Below are positions 41,231 through 49,446 of a stretch of 64,000 bases of DNA, piece after piece. Both the position numbers and the translations under genes were made by a program. Positions within the stretch are counted from its first letter, which is position 1; every line of letters starts with the position of its first letter. The stretch covers positions 1-64,000 of the forward strand of contig NZ_FODX01000001.1 in the NCBI RefSeq assembly GCF_900110495.1. Direction: 5' to 3'. This DNA comes from Nitrosovibrio sp. Nv6. Lineage in GTDB: Bacteria > Pseudomonadota > Gammaproteobacteria > Burkholderiales > Nitrosomonadaceae. The notes beneath the pieces were generated by a model, which was not told the DNA's origin, did not search any database, and saw only the letters and a program-made list of their open reading frames with translations.

Positions 41231-41695
41231 TTATACGCCTTTTTCAAAGCTCATCTGCCGCCAGGCTTCGTAGACCACCACCGCTACGGTATTGGACAAA
41301 TTGAGACTACGGCTATCAGGTACCATGGGTACGCGGATTCTGCGTTGTTCCGGGAAACTATCCAATATTTCCGCTGGCAGCCCGCGGCTTTCCGCACCGA
41401 AAAGAAATGCATCGTCGCTCGCATAGGCGGCCAGGTCATAGCGTTGTTTTCCTTTGGTAGAGACCGCAAAAAGGCGGCGCCCCTGCAGGTGCTCGACGCA
41501 TTCGGTCCAGCTTGCGTGAACCATCACGCTGGCAAACTCATGGTAATCCAGACCCGCGCGAATTAACTGCTTATCCTCCAGGATAAAGCCCAGCGGCTTG
41601 ATGAGATGCAGCTTTGAACCCGTATTGGCACACAAGCGGATGATATTGCCGGTATTGGGCGGGATTTCAGGCTGATAGAGGACTACGTCGAGCAT
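41231..41695 (-). CDS. trmL: tRNA (cytidine(34)-2'-O)-methyltransferase TrmL
   Basis: A SPOUT-family methyltransferase that modifies the wobble base of leucine tRNAs using S-adenosylmethionine. 154 residues from the ATG at 41695; a TTG two codons earlier is possible. Motifs: VVLYQPEIPPNTGNIIRLCAN (motif 1, read in two parts), LFGAESRGLP, and the knot region RIRVPMVPDSRSLNLSNTVAVVVYEAW. It is convergent with gpsA. Confidence 0.95.
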   Translation of the reverse strand: MLDVVLYQPEIPPNTGNIIRLCANTGSKLHLIKPLGFILEDKQLIRAGLDYHEFASVMVHASWTECVEHLQGRRLFAVSTKGKQRYDLAAYASDDAFLFGAESRGLPAEILDSFPEQRRIRVPMVPDSRSLNLSNTVAVVVYEAWRQMSFEKGV

Positions 41696-41721
41696 GGCCA
41701 ATCCAGATTCTCAAAGCGCTT

Positions 41722-42474
41722 TTACGAATCACCGGAAAGCGTTCTCGCCACTACCCATCCGCTTATGTGAGCAGCGCCGCATTTGCGGAGTATTTTTGCC
41801 AGTTCATTCAGGGTTGAACCGGTAGTCATCACGTCATCCAGCATGGCGATGCGCTTGCCTGAAAGATCAGTCTCGCAGGCAAACGCATCCCGGATATTTT
41901 TCCCGCGTTCCTTCCAGGGCAGTCCAGTCTGGGAGGGGGTATCCTTGACACGGCGGCAGATGGCGGGCAGTAACGGAATACCGAACCTTTTCGATACGCG
42001 ACGGGCAATCTCGAGCGCCTGGTTGAAACCCCGTTCACGCAATCTCGCAGGATGGAGTGGCATCGGCACAATGAAATCCGGCAATGCACCGGCATCAATC
42101 CGCCTCACCAGCAAATCAGCCAGCACGGGCGCCATGGCAAGGTTTTTCTGGTATTTGAGGGAGTGAAGCAGCGCATCTACCGGAAAAGCATAATTCACGG
42201 CCGCCAGACCAAGGTCGAACGCGGGTGGATTTGCCAGGCAAGCGCCGCATACGCGGGATTCCGCTGTAGGTAACGCACAGACAGGGCAATAATGAGGTGG
42301 TAAATGAGGCAGGCTGTCCTCGCAAGGAGAGCAAAAGTTACCATCAGCGGCAGCGCCGCAGAGCAGACAGTTTTTGCTGAATAGCACCTGCTTAATATTT
42401 AATCGGCTGTTCAAAAATTTTCCGCAAAAAATTGACAACGAAGATGCAATCCGTGATGATAGGTGCAATCTCAA
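41722..42474 (-). CDS. comF: ComF-family phosphoribosyltransferase-like protein
   Basis: About 250 residues. An N-terminal zinc-ribbon-like region has four CxxC-type cysteine pairs (CLLCG, CSPC, CPVC, CGAC), followed by a type I phosphoribosyltransferase fold with the PRPP loop AMLDDVMTTGSTLNE. In naturally competent bacteria ComF/GntX supports DNA uptake or repair. The start is uncertain: the longest frame opens at a TTG (42474) and a GTG at residue 30 is another option. It is divergent from bioB, the usual betaproteobacterial arrangement. Confidence 0.9.
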   Translation of the reverse strand: MRLHLSSRIASSLSIFCGKFLNSRLNIKQVLFSKNCLLCGAAADGNFCSPCEDSLPHLPPHYCPVCALPTAESRVCGACLANPPAFDLGLAAVNYAFPVDALLHSLKYQKNLAMAPVLADLLVRRIDAGALPDFIVPMPLHPARLRERGFNQALEIARRVSKRFGIPLLPAICRRVKDTPSQTGLPWKERGKNIRDAFACETDLSGKRIAMLDDVMTTGSTLNELAKILRKCGAAHISGWVVARTLSGDS

Positions 42475-42625
42475 GGATGAGTGACTAGGCGCTTTTCTCG
42501 CGCTTTTCTTTTTCGTTCATTGTAGCGCAGGTACTCACTTACTCGCCCAGTCAATGGCTAAGTTAATCACAAAGTTAATCATTGAGTTATCGCCGAACAA
42601 AAACATATAGCATCATAAATACCGT

Positions 42626-43666
42626 ATGAGCCAACTTACTTCCGACATAACTGCCGATCTGGAGATGGGCGCAGGCAGCGCAGCTGACAGACTCACTGAT
42701 AAACTTGCTGAACCTGCGGGAACGGTTGCCGAACCGCCGCGCTGGGATGTTTCCCGCGTTGAGGCACTGCTGGATTTGCCGTTCAGCGACTTGATTCATC
42801 GCGCGCAATTGGTTCACCGCCAATATCACGATGCCAACGCCGTGCAGCTTTCCACATTGATTTCAGTGAAGACTGGCGGCTGCCCTGAAGACTGCGGCTA
42901 CTGCCCTCAGGCGGCACGCTACCACACAAGTGTGGAAAATCAGGATATGTTGTCCCTCGATGAGGTCGTGACAACGGCTGCCGCCGCGAAAGCGCAGGGG
43001 GCGTCGCGTTTTTGCATGGGCGCCGCGTGGCGTGGGCCCAAGCAGCGCGACATCGAAAAAATGGTGGAAATGGTTAGTGCCGTAAAAGCCCTGGGGCTTG
43101 AAACCTGTGCCACCTTAGGCATGTTGAAGTCAGGTCAGGCAGAGCAACTCAGGCAAGCCGGGCTCGATTATTACAACCATAACCTGGACACAGCGCCGGA
43201 ATTTTACGATGAAATCATCACCACCCGCAATTACGAGGATCGGCTGGATACCCTGGAGAAAGTTCGCAGCGCGGGAATTCACGTTTGCTGCGGCGGCATT
43301 GTGGGCATGGGCGAAACGCGGCATGCCCGCGCTGGTCTGATCGGCCAACTGGCAAATCTCGATCCTTATCCCGAATCGGTTCCCATCAATCATCTGGTGC
43401 AGGTGGAAGGCACCCCCCTTCATGGCACTGCGGCGCTAGATCCGCTGGAATTTGTACGCACTATTGCTGCCGCACGCATCACCATGCCTAAAGCAATGGT
43501 AAGGCTTTCGGCCGGCAGGCAGGAAATGTCGGATGCGGTGCAGGCACTGTGTTTTCTGGCCGGCGCCAATTCCATTTTCTACGGCGACAAATTGCTTACC
43601 ACCGGCAACCCGGAAGCTGAAAGGGACAAGGCGTTGTTCCATAAATTGGGGCTCCGTTCGATATAA
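42626..43666 (+). CDS. bioB: Biotin synthase
   Basis: A radical SAM enzyme that inserts sulfur into dethiobiotin. 346 residues. The SAM cluster motif CPEDCGYC gives Cys86, Cys90 and Cys93; the 2Fe-2S region ([22 protein letters not shown], and LSAGRQEM with the conserved Arg) is intact. Compared with E. coli BioB it has about 33 extra N-terminal residues before the conserved [14 protein letters not shown] start. First gene of bioBFHCD. Confidence 0.96.
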   Translation: MSQLTSDITADLEMGAGSAADRLTDKLAEPAGTVAEPPRWDVSRVEALLDLPFSDLIHRAQLVHRQYHDANAVQLSTLISVKTGGCPEDCGYCPQAARYHTSVENQDMLSLDEVVTTAAAAKAQGASRFCMGAAWRGPKQRDIEKMVEMVSAVKALGLETCATLGMLKSGQAEQLRQAGLDYYNHNLDTAPEFYDEIITTRNYEDRLDTLEKVRSAGIHVCCGGIVGMGETRHARAGLIGQLANLDPYPESVPINHLVQVEGTPLHGTAALDPLEFVRTIAAARITMPKAMVRLSAGRQEMSDAVQALCFLAGANSIFYGDKLLTTGNPEAERDKALFHKLGLRSI

Positions 43667-43727
43667 CCCCACGCCCCATCGTGTTATCCATCCGTTTCGC
43701 CCGCCCTCAATCGGGGCCAACACCGGA

Positions 43728-44885
43728 ATGCTCAACGATCTTACTGAATACCTGCGCAGCCGGGAAAGGAAAAAGCTGTATCGCCGTCGTCTGACACTGG
43801 AGAACGCCCAGAACATGCGGGTCTCGGTGGATGGACGGGAATATGTAGCGTTTTGCAGCAACGATTATCTCGGTCTCGCCAGCCATCCCCGTTTAATCGC
43901 AGCAGTCTGCGAAGGCGCCAGCCGATATGGAGTCGGAGCAGGGGCTTCCCATCTTATCAGTGGGCATTCGTTGGCGCACCACGCGCTGGAGGGAGCGCTG
44001 GCGAACTTTACGGGGCTTCCCCACGCGTTATTATTCTCGACGGGATATATGGCAAATGCAGGGGTGGTGACGGCCCTGGCGGACCGTGGCGATGCAATAT
44101 TTGCCGATAAGCTCAACCATGCCTCACTCAACGATGCCGTACTTGTTTCCCGTGCGAAGTTTAGCCGGTATCCGCACCTCGACATGAATGCGCTGGAACG
44201 GCAACTTTCCGTGTCACATGCCAAAAGAAAGCTTGTGATAACCGACGCCGTGTTCAGCATGGATGGGGATATTGCGCCAGTTCCCGACCTGTTGGCATTG
44301 TGCGAAAAATACGATGCGTGGCTGATGCTTGACGACGCACACGGCTTTGGCGTGCTTGGTCCGCAAGGGAAGGGTATCCTGGCCCATTTCAATATCAGTT
44401 CGCCACGCATCATCTACATGGCAACACTTGGCAAGGCGGCGGGCGTATTCGGTGCTTTCGTTGCTGCACAAGCAGAGGTTATCGAAACTCTGATTCAGCA
44501 GGCACGAAGCTACATCTATACCACAGCAACGCCGCCGTTATTGTCTCACGCCTTGCTGAAAAGCCTGGTGTTGATCGAAAACGAGGAATGGCGGCGAGAA
44601 AAGCTGGCACAGCTTATCGCAGCGCTGAAACAGGAATTGCATCCTTTGCGCTGGAAGCTGCTGCCATCCGCGACTCCCATCCAGCCTTTGATCATTGGCG
44701 AGAATGAAAAAGCGTTGCGGATCAGTGAGGCGTTGCGGGAGAGAGGAATCCTGGTTCCGGCAATCCGCCCGCCTACGGTTCCGCAAGGCGCATCCCGGCT
44801 GCGGATTTCACTGTCCGCGGCGCATAAGGTGGAAGACATCGCACACCTCGCAACCGCTCTGAAAGAGCTGGACAGCCCGGCTTGA
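43728..44885 (+). CDS. bioF: 8-amino-7-oxononanoate synthase
   Basis: A PLP-dependent enzyme that condenses pimeloyl-ACP with alanine. 385 residues from the ATG at 43728; the frame is open upstream into bioB, but that part is a frame shadow. Motifs: FCSNDYLGLASHPRL, YGVGAGASHLISGH, LMLDDAHGFGVLG, and the PLP lysine Lys236 in MATLGKAAG. Normal length. Confidence 0.96.
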   Translation: MLNDLTEYLRSRERKKLYRRRLTLENAQNMRVSVDGREYVAFCSNDYLGLASHPRLIAAVCEGASRYGVGAGASHLISGHSLAHHALEGALANFTGLPHALLFSTGYMANAGVVTALADRGDAIFADKLNHASLNDAVLVSRAKFSRYPHLDMNALERQLSVSHAKRKLVITDAVFSMDGDIAPVPDLLALCEKYDAWLMLDDAHGFGVLGPQGKGILAHFNISSPRIIYMATLGKAAGVFGAFVAAQAEVIETLIQQARSYIYTTATPPLLSHALLKSLVLIENEEWRREKLAQLIAALKQELHPLRWKLLPSATPIQPLIIGENEKALRISEALRERGILVPAIRPPTVPQGASRLRISLSAAHKVEDIAHLATALKELDSPA

Positions 44886-44905
44886 TGAGCTTGTGCATAT
44901 AAACG

Positions 44906-45733
44906 ATGAGCCTTCATGTTGAATCCATTGGCGCCGGCCCCGATCTTGTTCTGCTGCATGGCTGGGCCATGCACAGCGGCATCTGGCGAGACGTACGCGA
45001 TGACCTGGCACAGCATTTCCGTCTGCATCTCGTGGATTTGCCTGGGCACGGTTTCAGCTCGGGATTTAGTCCGAAGCTCGTTCCGGCTTGCATACCGGGT
45101 TCGCCAGGCGGTGCGCTGAAGCACATTGTTGAAATGGTTGCAGTTTTTCTACCCGCGAACTGTATTGTTTGCGGATGGTCGCTGGGCGGGCAGATCGCAA
45201 TCGAACTTGCACTGCGCGAACCTGTGCGTGTCAAAGAAATCGCACTGATTTCCACGACACCCTGCTTTGTCAAATGCAAAGATCCACATAAAAGCTCGCA
45301 GCACGACTGGGATTGGGGAATGGACGCCGCGACGCTACAGTTATTCGCGCAGAATCTGAAGCGGGATTACAGAACGACCATGAAAAGGTTTCTTACCTTG
45401 CAGGTGAGCGGTGCTAGCGATATACGCGTGTTAGCGCAGCTCCGCAAGAACTTATTGGAACGAGGGGACCCGGATGAGGCCGCGTTGGAGGCGGGATTAC
45501 AGGTGCTGTTATCGAGCGACCTGCGGGAGAAAATAAAGAATATTAATCAGCCGGTTTTAATTTTTCATGGCGAGAACGATGCTATCACCCATCCTGACGC
45601 AGCAAGATGGATGCATCAGCAATTGCGAAATTCGGAACTCATCATGCTGCCGGACTGCGGCCACGTTCCTTTTTTATCTTATCCTGATCAATTTACAAAC
45701 AGCCTGGTTCGGCTGTCACGGTCGGGTAATTAG
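44906..45733 (+). CDS. bioH: Pimeloyl-ACP methyl ester carboxylesterase BioH
   Basis: Removes the methyl group from pimeloyl-ACP methyl ester, ending the early branch of biotin synthesis. 275 residues of alpha/beta-hydrolase fold: LLHGWAMHSGIW near 16-27, nucleophile Ser92 in GWSLGGQ, the acid in FHGENDAITHP (about 217-227), and His in LPDCGHVPFLSYP (about 252). Position between bioF and bioC supports the BioH assignment. Confidence 0.93.
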   Translation: MSLHVESIGAGPDLVLLHGWAMHSGIWRDVRDDLAQHFRLHLVDLPGHGFSSGFSPKLVPACIPGSPGGALKHIVEMVAVFLPANCIVCGWSLGGQIAIELALREPVRVKEIALISTTPCFVKCKDPHKSSQHDWDWGMDAATLQLFAQNLKRDYRTTMKRFLTLQVSGASDIRVLAQLRKNLLERGDPDEAALEAGLQVLLSSDLREKIKNINQPVLIFHGENDAITHPDAARWMHQQLRNSELIMLPDCGHVPFLSYPDQFTNSLVRLSRSGN

Positions 45734-45746
45734 GTCGGGCAATTAA

Positions 45747-46637
45747 GTGAACTACGATCATACTATCGACAAGCGCCTGGTGCGCAACGCTTTCGGGCGG
45801 GCAGCCGTGACTTACGACCACGCGGCAATCCTGCAACGCGAAGTGTGCGATCGAATGCTGTCGCGCCTCGATTACATCAAATACGTCCCTGATGTCATTC
45901 TCGATGCCGGGAGTGGCACGGGTTACGGTACGCGCAAGCTGCTCACGCGCTACCCGACTGCCCGGATGCTGGCAATCGATAGCGCCCCGGCAATGCACAT
46001 CCAGGCGCGCCCTGCGGTCTCGGGATGGCGGAAATTTTTGGCGATTTGGGGGAATCAAGCAGGCAATCAGACCAGCTACATAGGTGGGGACATAGAGCAG
46101 ATGCCCCTTATAGATTCCTGCGCGGGTCTTGTATGGTCCAATCTGACGCTGCAATGGTGCAATGACCTCAAGCACACATTTGCCGAGGTGCATCGTGTCC
46201 TGAAAACGGGCGGTTTGTTCATGTTCAGCACTTTTGGGCCCGATACCCTGAAAGAATTGCGCCAGGCATTCCGTCACATGGATGATTACAGCCACGTCAA
46301 TCGTTTCACCGATATGCATGACATCGGCGACATGCTGGTGCATAACGGCTTCGCTACACCTGTCATGGATATGGAATATATCACGCTGACCTATGACGAT
46401 GTGATGGGTGTAATGCGGGACCTCAAAGCCATCGGCGCTCATAATGTTACGCAGGGCAGGCGGCGAGGGTTGACAGGCAAGGCCACATGGCAGAAAGCGA
46501 TAAGCCATTACGAAACCCTGCGGTTGGAAGGAAAACTGCCCGCAACTTTTGAAGTGGTTTACGGCCATGCCTGGAAGGTACAGTCACGCAAAGACATACT
46601 CACACCCGAGACAAGACAACAGCTCGGCCTGCTATGA
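45747..46637 (+). CDS. bioC: Malonyl-ACP O-methyltransferase BioC
   Basis: Methylates malonyl-ACP so that the fatty acid pathway can build the pimelate chain. 296 residues starting with GTG at 45747. The SAM-binding motif ILDAGSGTGYGTRKLL is near 50-65. Also visible are the early RNAFGRAAVTYDHAAILQ, LVWSNLTLQWC, and FSTFGPDTLKELRQAF, typical of BioC. It follows bioH by 13 bases. Confidence 0.95.
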   Translation: MNYDHTIDKRLVRNAFGRAAVTYDHAAILQREVCDRMLSRLDYIKYVPDVILDAGSGTGYGTRKLLTRYPTARMLAIDSAPAMHIQARPAVSGWRKFLAIWGNQAGNQTSYIGGDIEQMPLIDSCAGLVWSNLTLQWCNDLKHTFAEVHRVLKTGGLFMFSTFGPDTLKELRQAFRHMDDYSHVNRFTDMHDIGDMLVHNGFATPVMDMEYITLTYDDVMGVMRDLKAIGAHNVTQGRRRGLTGKATWQKAISHYETLRLEGKLPATFEVVYGHAWKVQSRKDILTPETRQQLGLL

Positions 46638-46656
46638 GAGATTCGGCACGCATCTT

Positions 46657-47328
46657 ATGACGAAAGGTTATTTCGTCACCGGTACCGGCACGGGTGTGGG
46701 CAAGACCGTGGCCAGTTGCGCCTTGCTCCATGCCTTTAGTGCGCGCGGCAAGACTACCGTGGGGATGAAGCCGGTTGCAGCCGGCCGCGAGAATGGGAAA
46801 TGGAAGGATGTTGAATTGCTCGCAGCGGCAAGCACAGTCGCCGCCCCGCGAGAACAGGTGAATCCTTATGCGCTAAACCCGCCGATTGCGCCGCATATCG
46901 CGGCAAGCCTGGCGGGCATCAACATCGATATCAACGTCGTCCGCCAGGCATATCTGGAATTGCAAAAAATTGCCGATGTCGTGATTGTTGAGGGCGCCGG
47001 CGGTTTTCTCGTACCGTTGAATGACCGTCAGGACAGCGCTGACATGGCACAGGCTTTGGGGTTGCCGGTTATAGTGGTGGTAGGGATGCAGCTTGGTTGT
47101 CTTAGCGATGCGCTGCTCACCGCCCAGGCTGTGCGGGCAACTGGCCTGCCGCTCGCGGGATGGGTCGCGAATCGCATAGACCCTCAAATGGCCTCGTTCG
47201 AAGAGAATGTGCTTGCACTAGAGCAGCGGCTGAAATGCCCGTTGCTGGGGGTGCTGCCATTCGAGAAAAATCCCGATCCCAAGAAATTGTCGGCGTTGCT
47301 GGACATTGCGAAAAATGGAACCGGATGA
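46657..47328 (+). CDS. bioD: Dethiobiotin synthetase
   Basis: An ATP-dependent carboxylase that forms the ureido ring of dethiobiotin. 223 residues from the ATG at 46657. P-loop GTGTGVGKTVAS near 8-19, KPVAAGRENG with the conserved Lys, and VEGAGGFLVPLND near 110-122 are all intact. The frame is open upstream inside bioC, but this is a shadow. Last gene of the bio operon. Confidence 0.95.
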   Translation: MTKGYFVTGTGTGVGKTVASCALLHAFSARGKTTVGMKPVAAGRENGKWKDVELLAAASTVAAPREQVNPYALNPPIAPHIAASLAGINIDINVVRQAYLELQKIADVVIVEGAGGFLVPLNDRQDSADMAQALGLPVIVVVGMQLGCLSDALLTAQAVRATGLPLAGWVANRIDPQMASFEENVLALEQRLKCPLLGVLPFEKNPDPKKLSALLDIAKNGTG

Positions 47329-47659
47329 CTATTGTATCAACTCATGGCCTCATTAATCCCCGGACCGGGTCGGAGAATCTCTATCATAACCGCATTGACG
47401 GCCGAAATGATCACATCGGCTACGCGAGAAATGCGAGAAAATATTTCGAGAACAGGTTTTCTTGCCTGCCGTTCGTGCCCACGTTGAAGCTGCGTTAGAG
47501 TTCGTCCGGGAACTTGACCGGCTTCCAGATCGGAATGGATACGAGAATCCTACAAGACAGCCTGACGGACAGAATTACCACGATCCGGATTGGTCCGAAC
47601 AAAGACAAATAAAATTCTCCCTTTGTTGCTTATACGATCAGACTCAGCGCATCCTGTAC
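47329..47659. other. Gene-poor spacer after the bio operon
   Basis: About 330 bases with no recognisable gene. A 67-codon plus-strand frame from 47462 has an ordinary composition but no ribosome binding site or family resemblance. No clear terminator for bioD is visible. Together with the following 780 bases it forms a small accessory patch. Confidence 0.4.
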
Positions 47660-48043
47660 TCATGACAGGCCGAAGACGCCGTGAAACACCTCTGCGGCCA
47701 CCACCTGCTCATCCTCATTGAATCTGAGGTTCTCGGAAACCCTCTTAGTCCTTCCATCGATGTCCGACGTGTAGATGATGGCCAACTCGCGGCGCTCGGG
47801 GTCCCATAGCACGTAATCCACCGTGAACCGAAGGGAAGTGCTACCCGCAAGTGCGGTGGTCCAGTACTCGCGGAGCATCTGCTTACCGCGGATAATCGGT
47901 GAGCCTACTACCGCGAGGGCCGTAGGACTGGTGAAGACAATGTCCTCATGGAAGTGCTCAAGGACTGAGCTCATGTCACGACGATTCCATGCCTCAGCCC
48001 AACGGGCCGCGAATGCCTCAAGGTTTTCCCGCGTTATATTCAT
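47660..48043 (-). CDS. SnoaL-like / NTF2-fold protein
   Basis: About 127 residues, cytoplasmic. The start NLEAFAARWAEAWNRRDMSSVLEHFHEDIVF (as two parts) is the canonical beginning of the SnoaL-like alpha+beta barrel, followed by PIIRGKQMLREYWTTAL and VDYVLWDPERRELAIIY. The ATG at 48043 is preferred because GGAG lies 11 bases upstream; a TTG at 48055 is in frame. Such folds serve as polyketide cyclases, isomerases or binding proteins; no substrate can be named. Confidence 0.8.
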   Translation of the reverse strand: MNITRENLEAFAARWAEAWNRRDMSSVLEHFHEDIVFTSPTALAVVGSPIIRGKQMLREYWTTALAGSTSLRFTVDYVLWDPERRELAIIYTSDIDGRTKRVSENLRFNEDEQVVAAEVFHGVFGLS

Positions 48044-48128
48044 ATTGTTGCTCAACTCCGTTCGGGGGCGCGAAGCGCCACCAAAGAACGACCCCGCTCA
48101 GTCGCGCCTGCGTCAGAGGGGAAACGGC

Positions 48129-48416
48129 TCAGATATGGCCCCCTAAAATCCGCTCTTTGCTTACATGAGAAAGATAGCTTTCTCCTGTCGACTTCCAACA
48201 ATCCGTCATATCTGTGTCAAGCGCGTTCATCATGCGCGGAACTTCGGGCGGTATTGCATTTTCTCGGTCTGAAAGGGTATCGACCGACGAGGAAACACAA
48301 AGCGTCAGCAAGTCCAGAACTTCTTCTTGCGGCTGCTTCAATAGCCAGCTAAACAAATCCATGTCGCTGTTGGCAATGGTTTCAATCCGGTTTGTCCAAA
48401 GCGGGAACCATTCGAT
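48129..48416 (-). pseudogene. C-terminal remnant of a ParB-like partition protein from a mobile element
   Basis: A 77-codon ATG frame (48129-48362) reads LFSWLLKQPQEEVLDLLTLC, then VSSSVDTL, and ends TDCWKSTGESYLSHVSKERIL. This pattern (lxxWLLxQPQxxLLxLLxxC...W.pta.sYL..VpK..I) resembles the C-terminal domain of ParB/KorB-like proteins on plasmids and integrative elements, which are several hundred residues long. The same frame stays open upstream of the ATG to an in-frame stop near 48417, with EWFPLWTNRIETIANSDM also protein-like, so the ATG is probably not a true start. The DNA-binding part is absent. I read it as a broken gene fragment. Confidence 0.5.
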
Positions 48417-48433
48417 TCAGCATGGTCGTATAT

Positions 48434-48838
48434 TCAAACCATTACACCTTGGTGCGCAGGGGGAGTGTTGAGCAAATTTTCTTCTGATTGAAATATGAGC
48501 ATACCTGCGAATATGCCAAGAATTGTTATGACGATACTCGCAAAAAATGCGGTCCAGAACCCCGAAATCCTGAATCCCGGAACGAGCGTCGATACCAGAA
48601 GCAGCATCAGGGCATTAATAACCAGTAAAAAGAACCCAAAACTGATCAGTGTCAGCGGAATCGTCAGTATGATGATGACCGGCCTGATTACAGCATTAGC
48701 AAAACCCAGCAGGAGCGCCGATATCAGCAGGGATTTCTTATTGGTAAACGAAATACCGTGAAAAATGAAGCTCGCCACCCAAAGCGAGAGCGCGGTTATT
48801 CCCCAATGGGCCAAAAAAGCCATTATGCTGTCCAGCAT
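48434..48838 (-). CDS. Holin-family (4-TM, YvlD-like) small membrane protein
   Basis: 134 residues with four hydrophobic helices: about 6-27, 35-58 (SLLISALLLGFANAVIRPVI), 60-85 (LTLISFGFFLLVINALMLLL) and 95-118. The NAVIRPVIIILTIPLTLISFG pattern (as two parts) is the signature of this membrane family (named phage holin family IV, mostly chromosomal and of unknown function). No lysis genes or prophage are nearby, so a phage role is unlikely. Confidence 0.85.
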   Translation of the reverse strand: MLDSIMAFLAHWGITALSLWVASFIFHGISFTNKKSLLISALLLGFANAVIRPVIIILTIPLTLISFGFFLLVINALMLLLVSTLVPGFRISGFWTAFFASIVITILGIFAGMLIFQSEENLLNTPPAHQGVMV

Positions 48839-49446
48839 TGCCCAGTCCTGGATTTATTCAATCCACCGAATGTCGAACGCGTTATTATTGAATAATCGGC
48901 GCGCATAGATCTGATATTCACGCCGCGAGATTCCCATTTATCATTATTCTTGTGCCTGGTTCTTGGCTATTTGAGGATACCGAAGGTTACCTGAAAGATT
49001 GCCGGTAGATATGACACGACCGACGCCGGCCTTCTTATCGGCAAATTTTACAATATATATTCTCGTCTGCCCGCAAAAACCGCTACATGACCGAAAAACA
49101 GTGCTTTAAATACTGGCACGAATTCTGCTTATCTTCAAGAGCATCCTCTACAGCTGGTCTCTGGCTCAGTGTTGATTATGATAGATGCCGTTGTAACAGG
49201 AATTGTCGCTCCGCCTGAACAGGACTATGATGCGTTCGGGTAATTGTTTTACCTTATCCGCCAGGGGAAACGGGAATCGATATGATTTTTCTGCCTGGAG
49301 CGGATAAGGCTTACTACAGAGAATGCAGATATCATAGATGCTTGGTCTATGGTCTTGAGCGAAGAGAACGGGATCTCAAACAGGATGGACAGTAAAGGGT
49401 TAACTCTTTTATTGGCAGTTTTAATCAGCTTTTCAACCGGAATTCA
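48839..49446. other. Gene-free region upstream of the GGDEF/EAL gene
   Basis: About 600 bases between divergent genes without a supported reading frame. It probably contains both promoters. An imperfect palindrome AAAGGGTTAACTCTTT lies at 49394-49409, about 40 bases before the start of the GGDEF/EAL gene, and may be an operator. Nothing else stands out. Confidence 0.4.

Noticed and set aside
45693..46568. A 291-codon minus-strand frame
   Set aside because: Antisense to bioC, which has a clear methyltransferase motif.
48434..48838. Holin-family name taken as a sign of a prophage
   Set aside because: This four-helix family is widespread on chromosomes, and no endolysin, capsid, tail or integrase genes are nearby.
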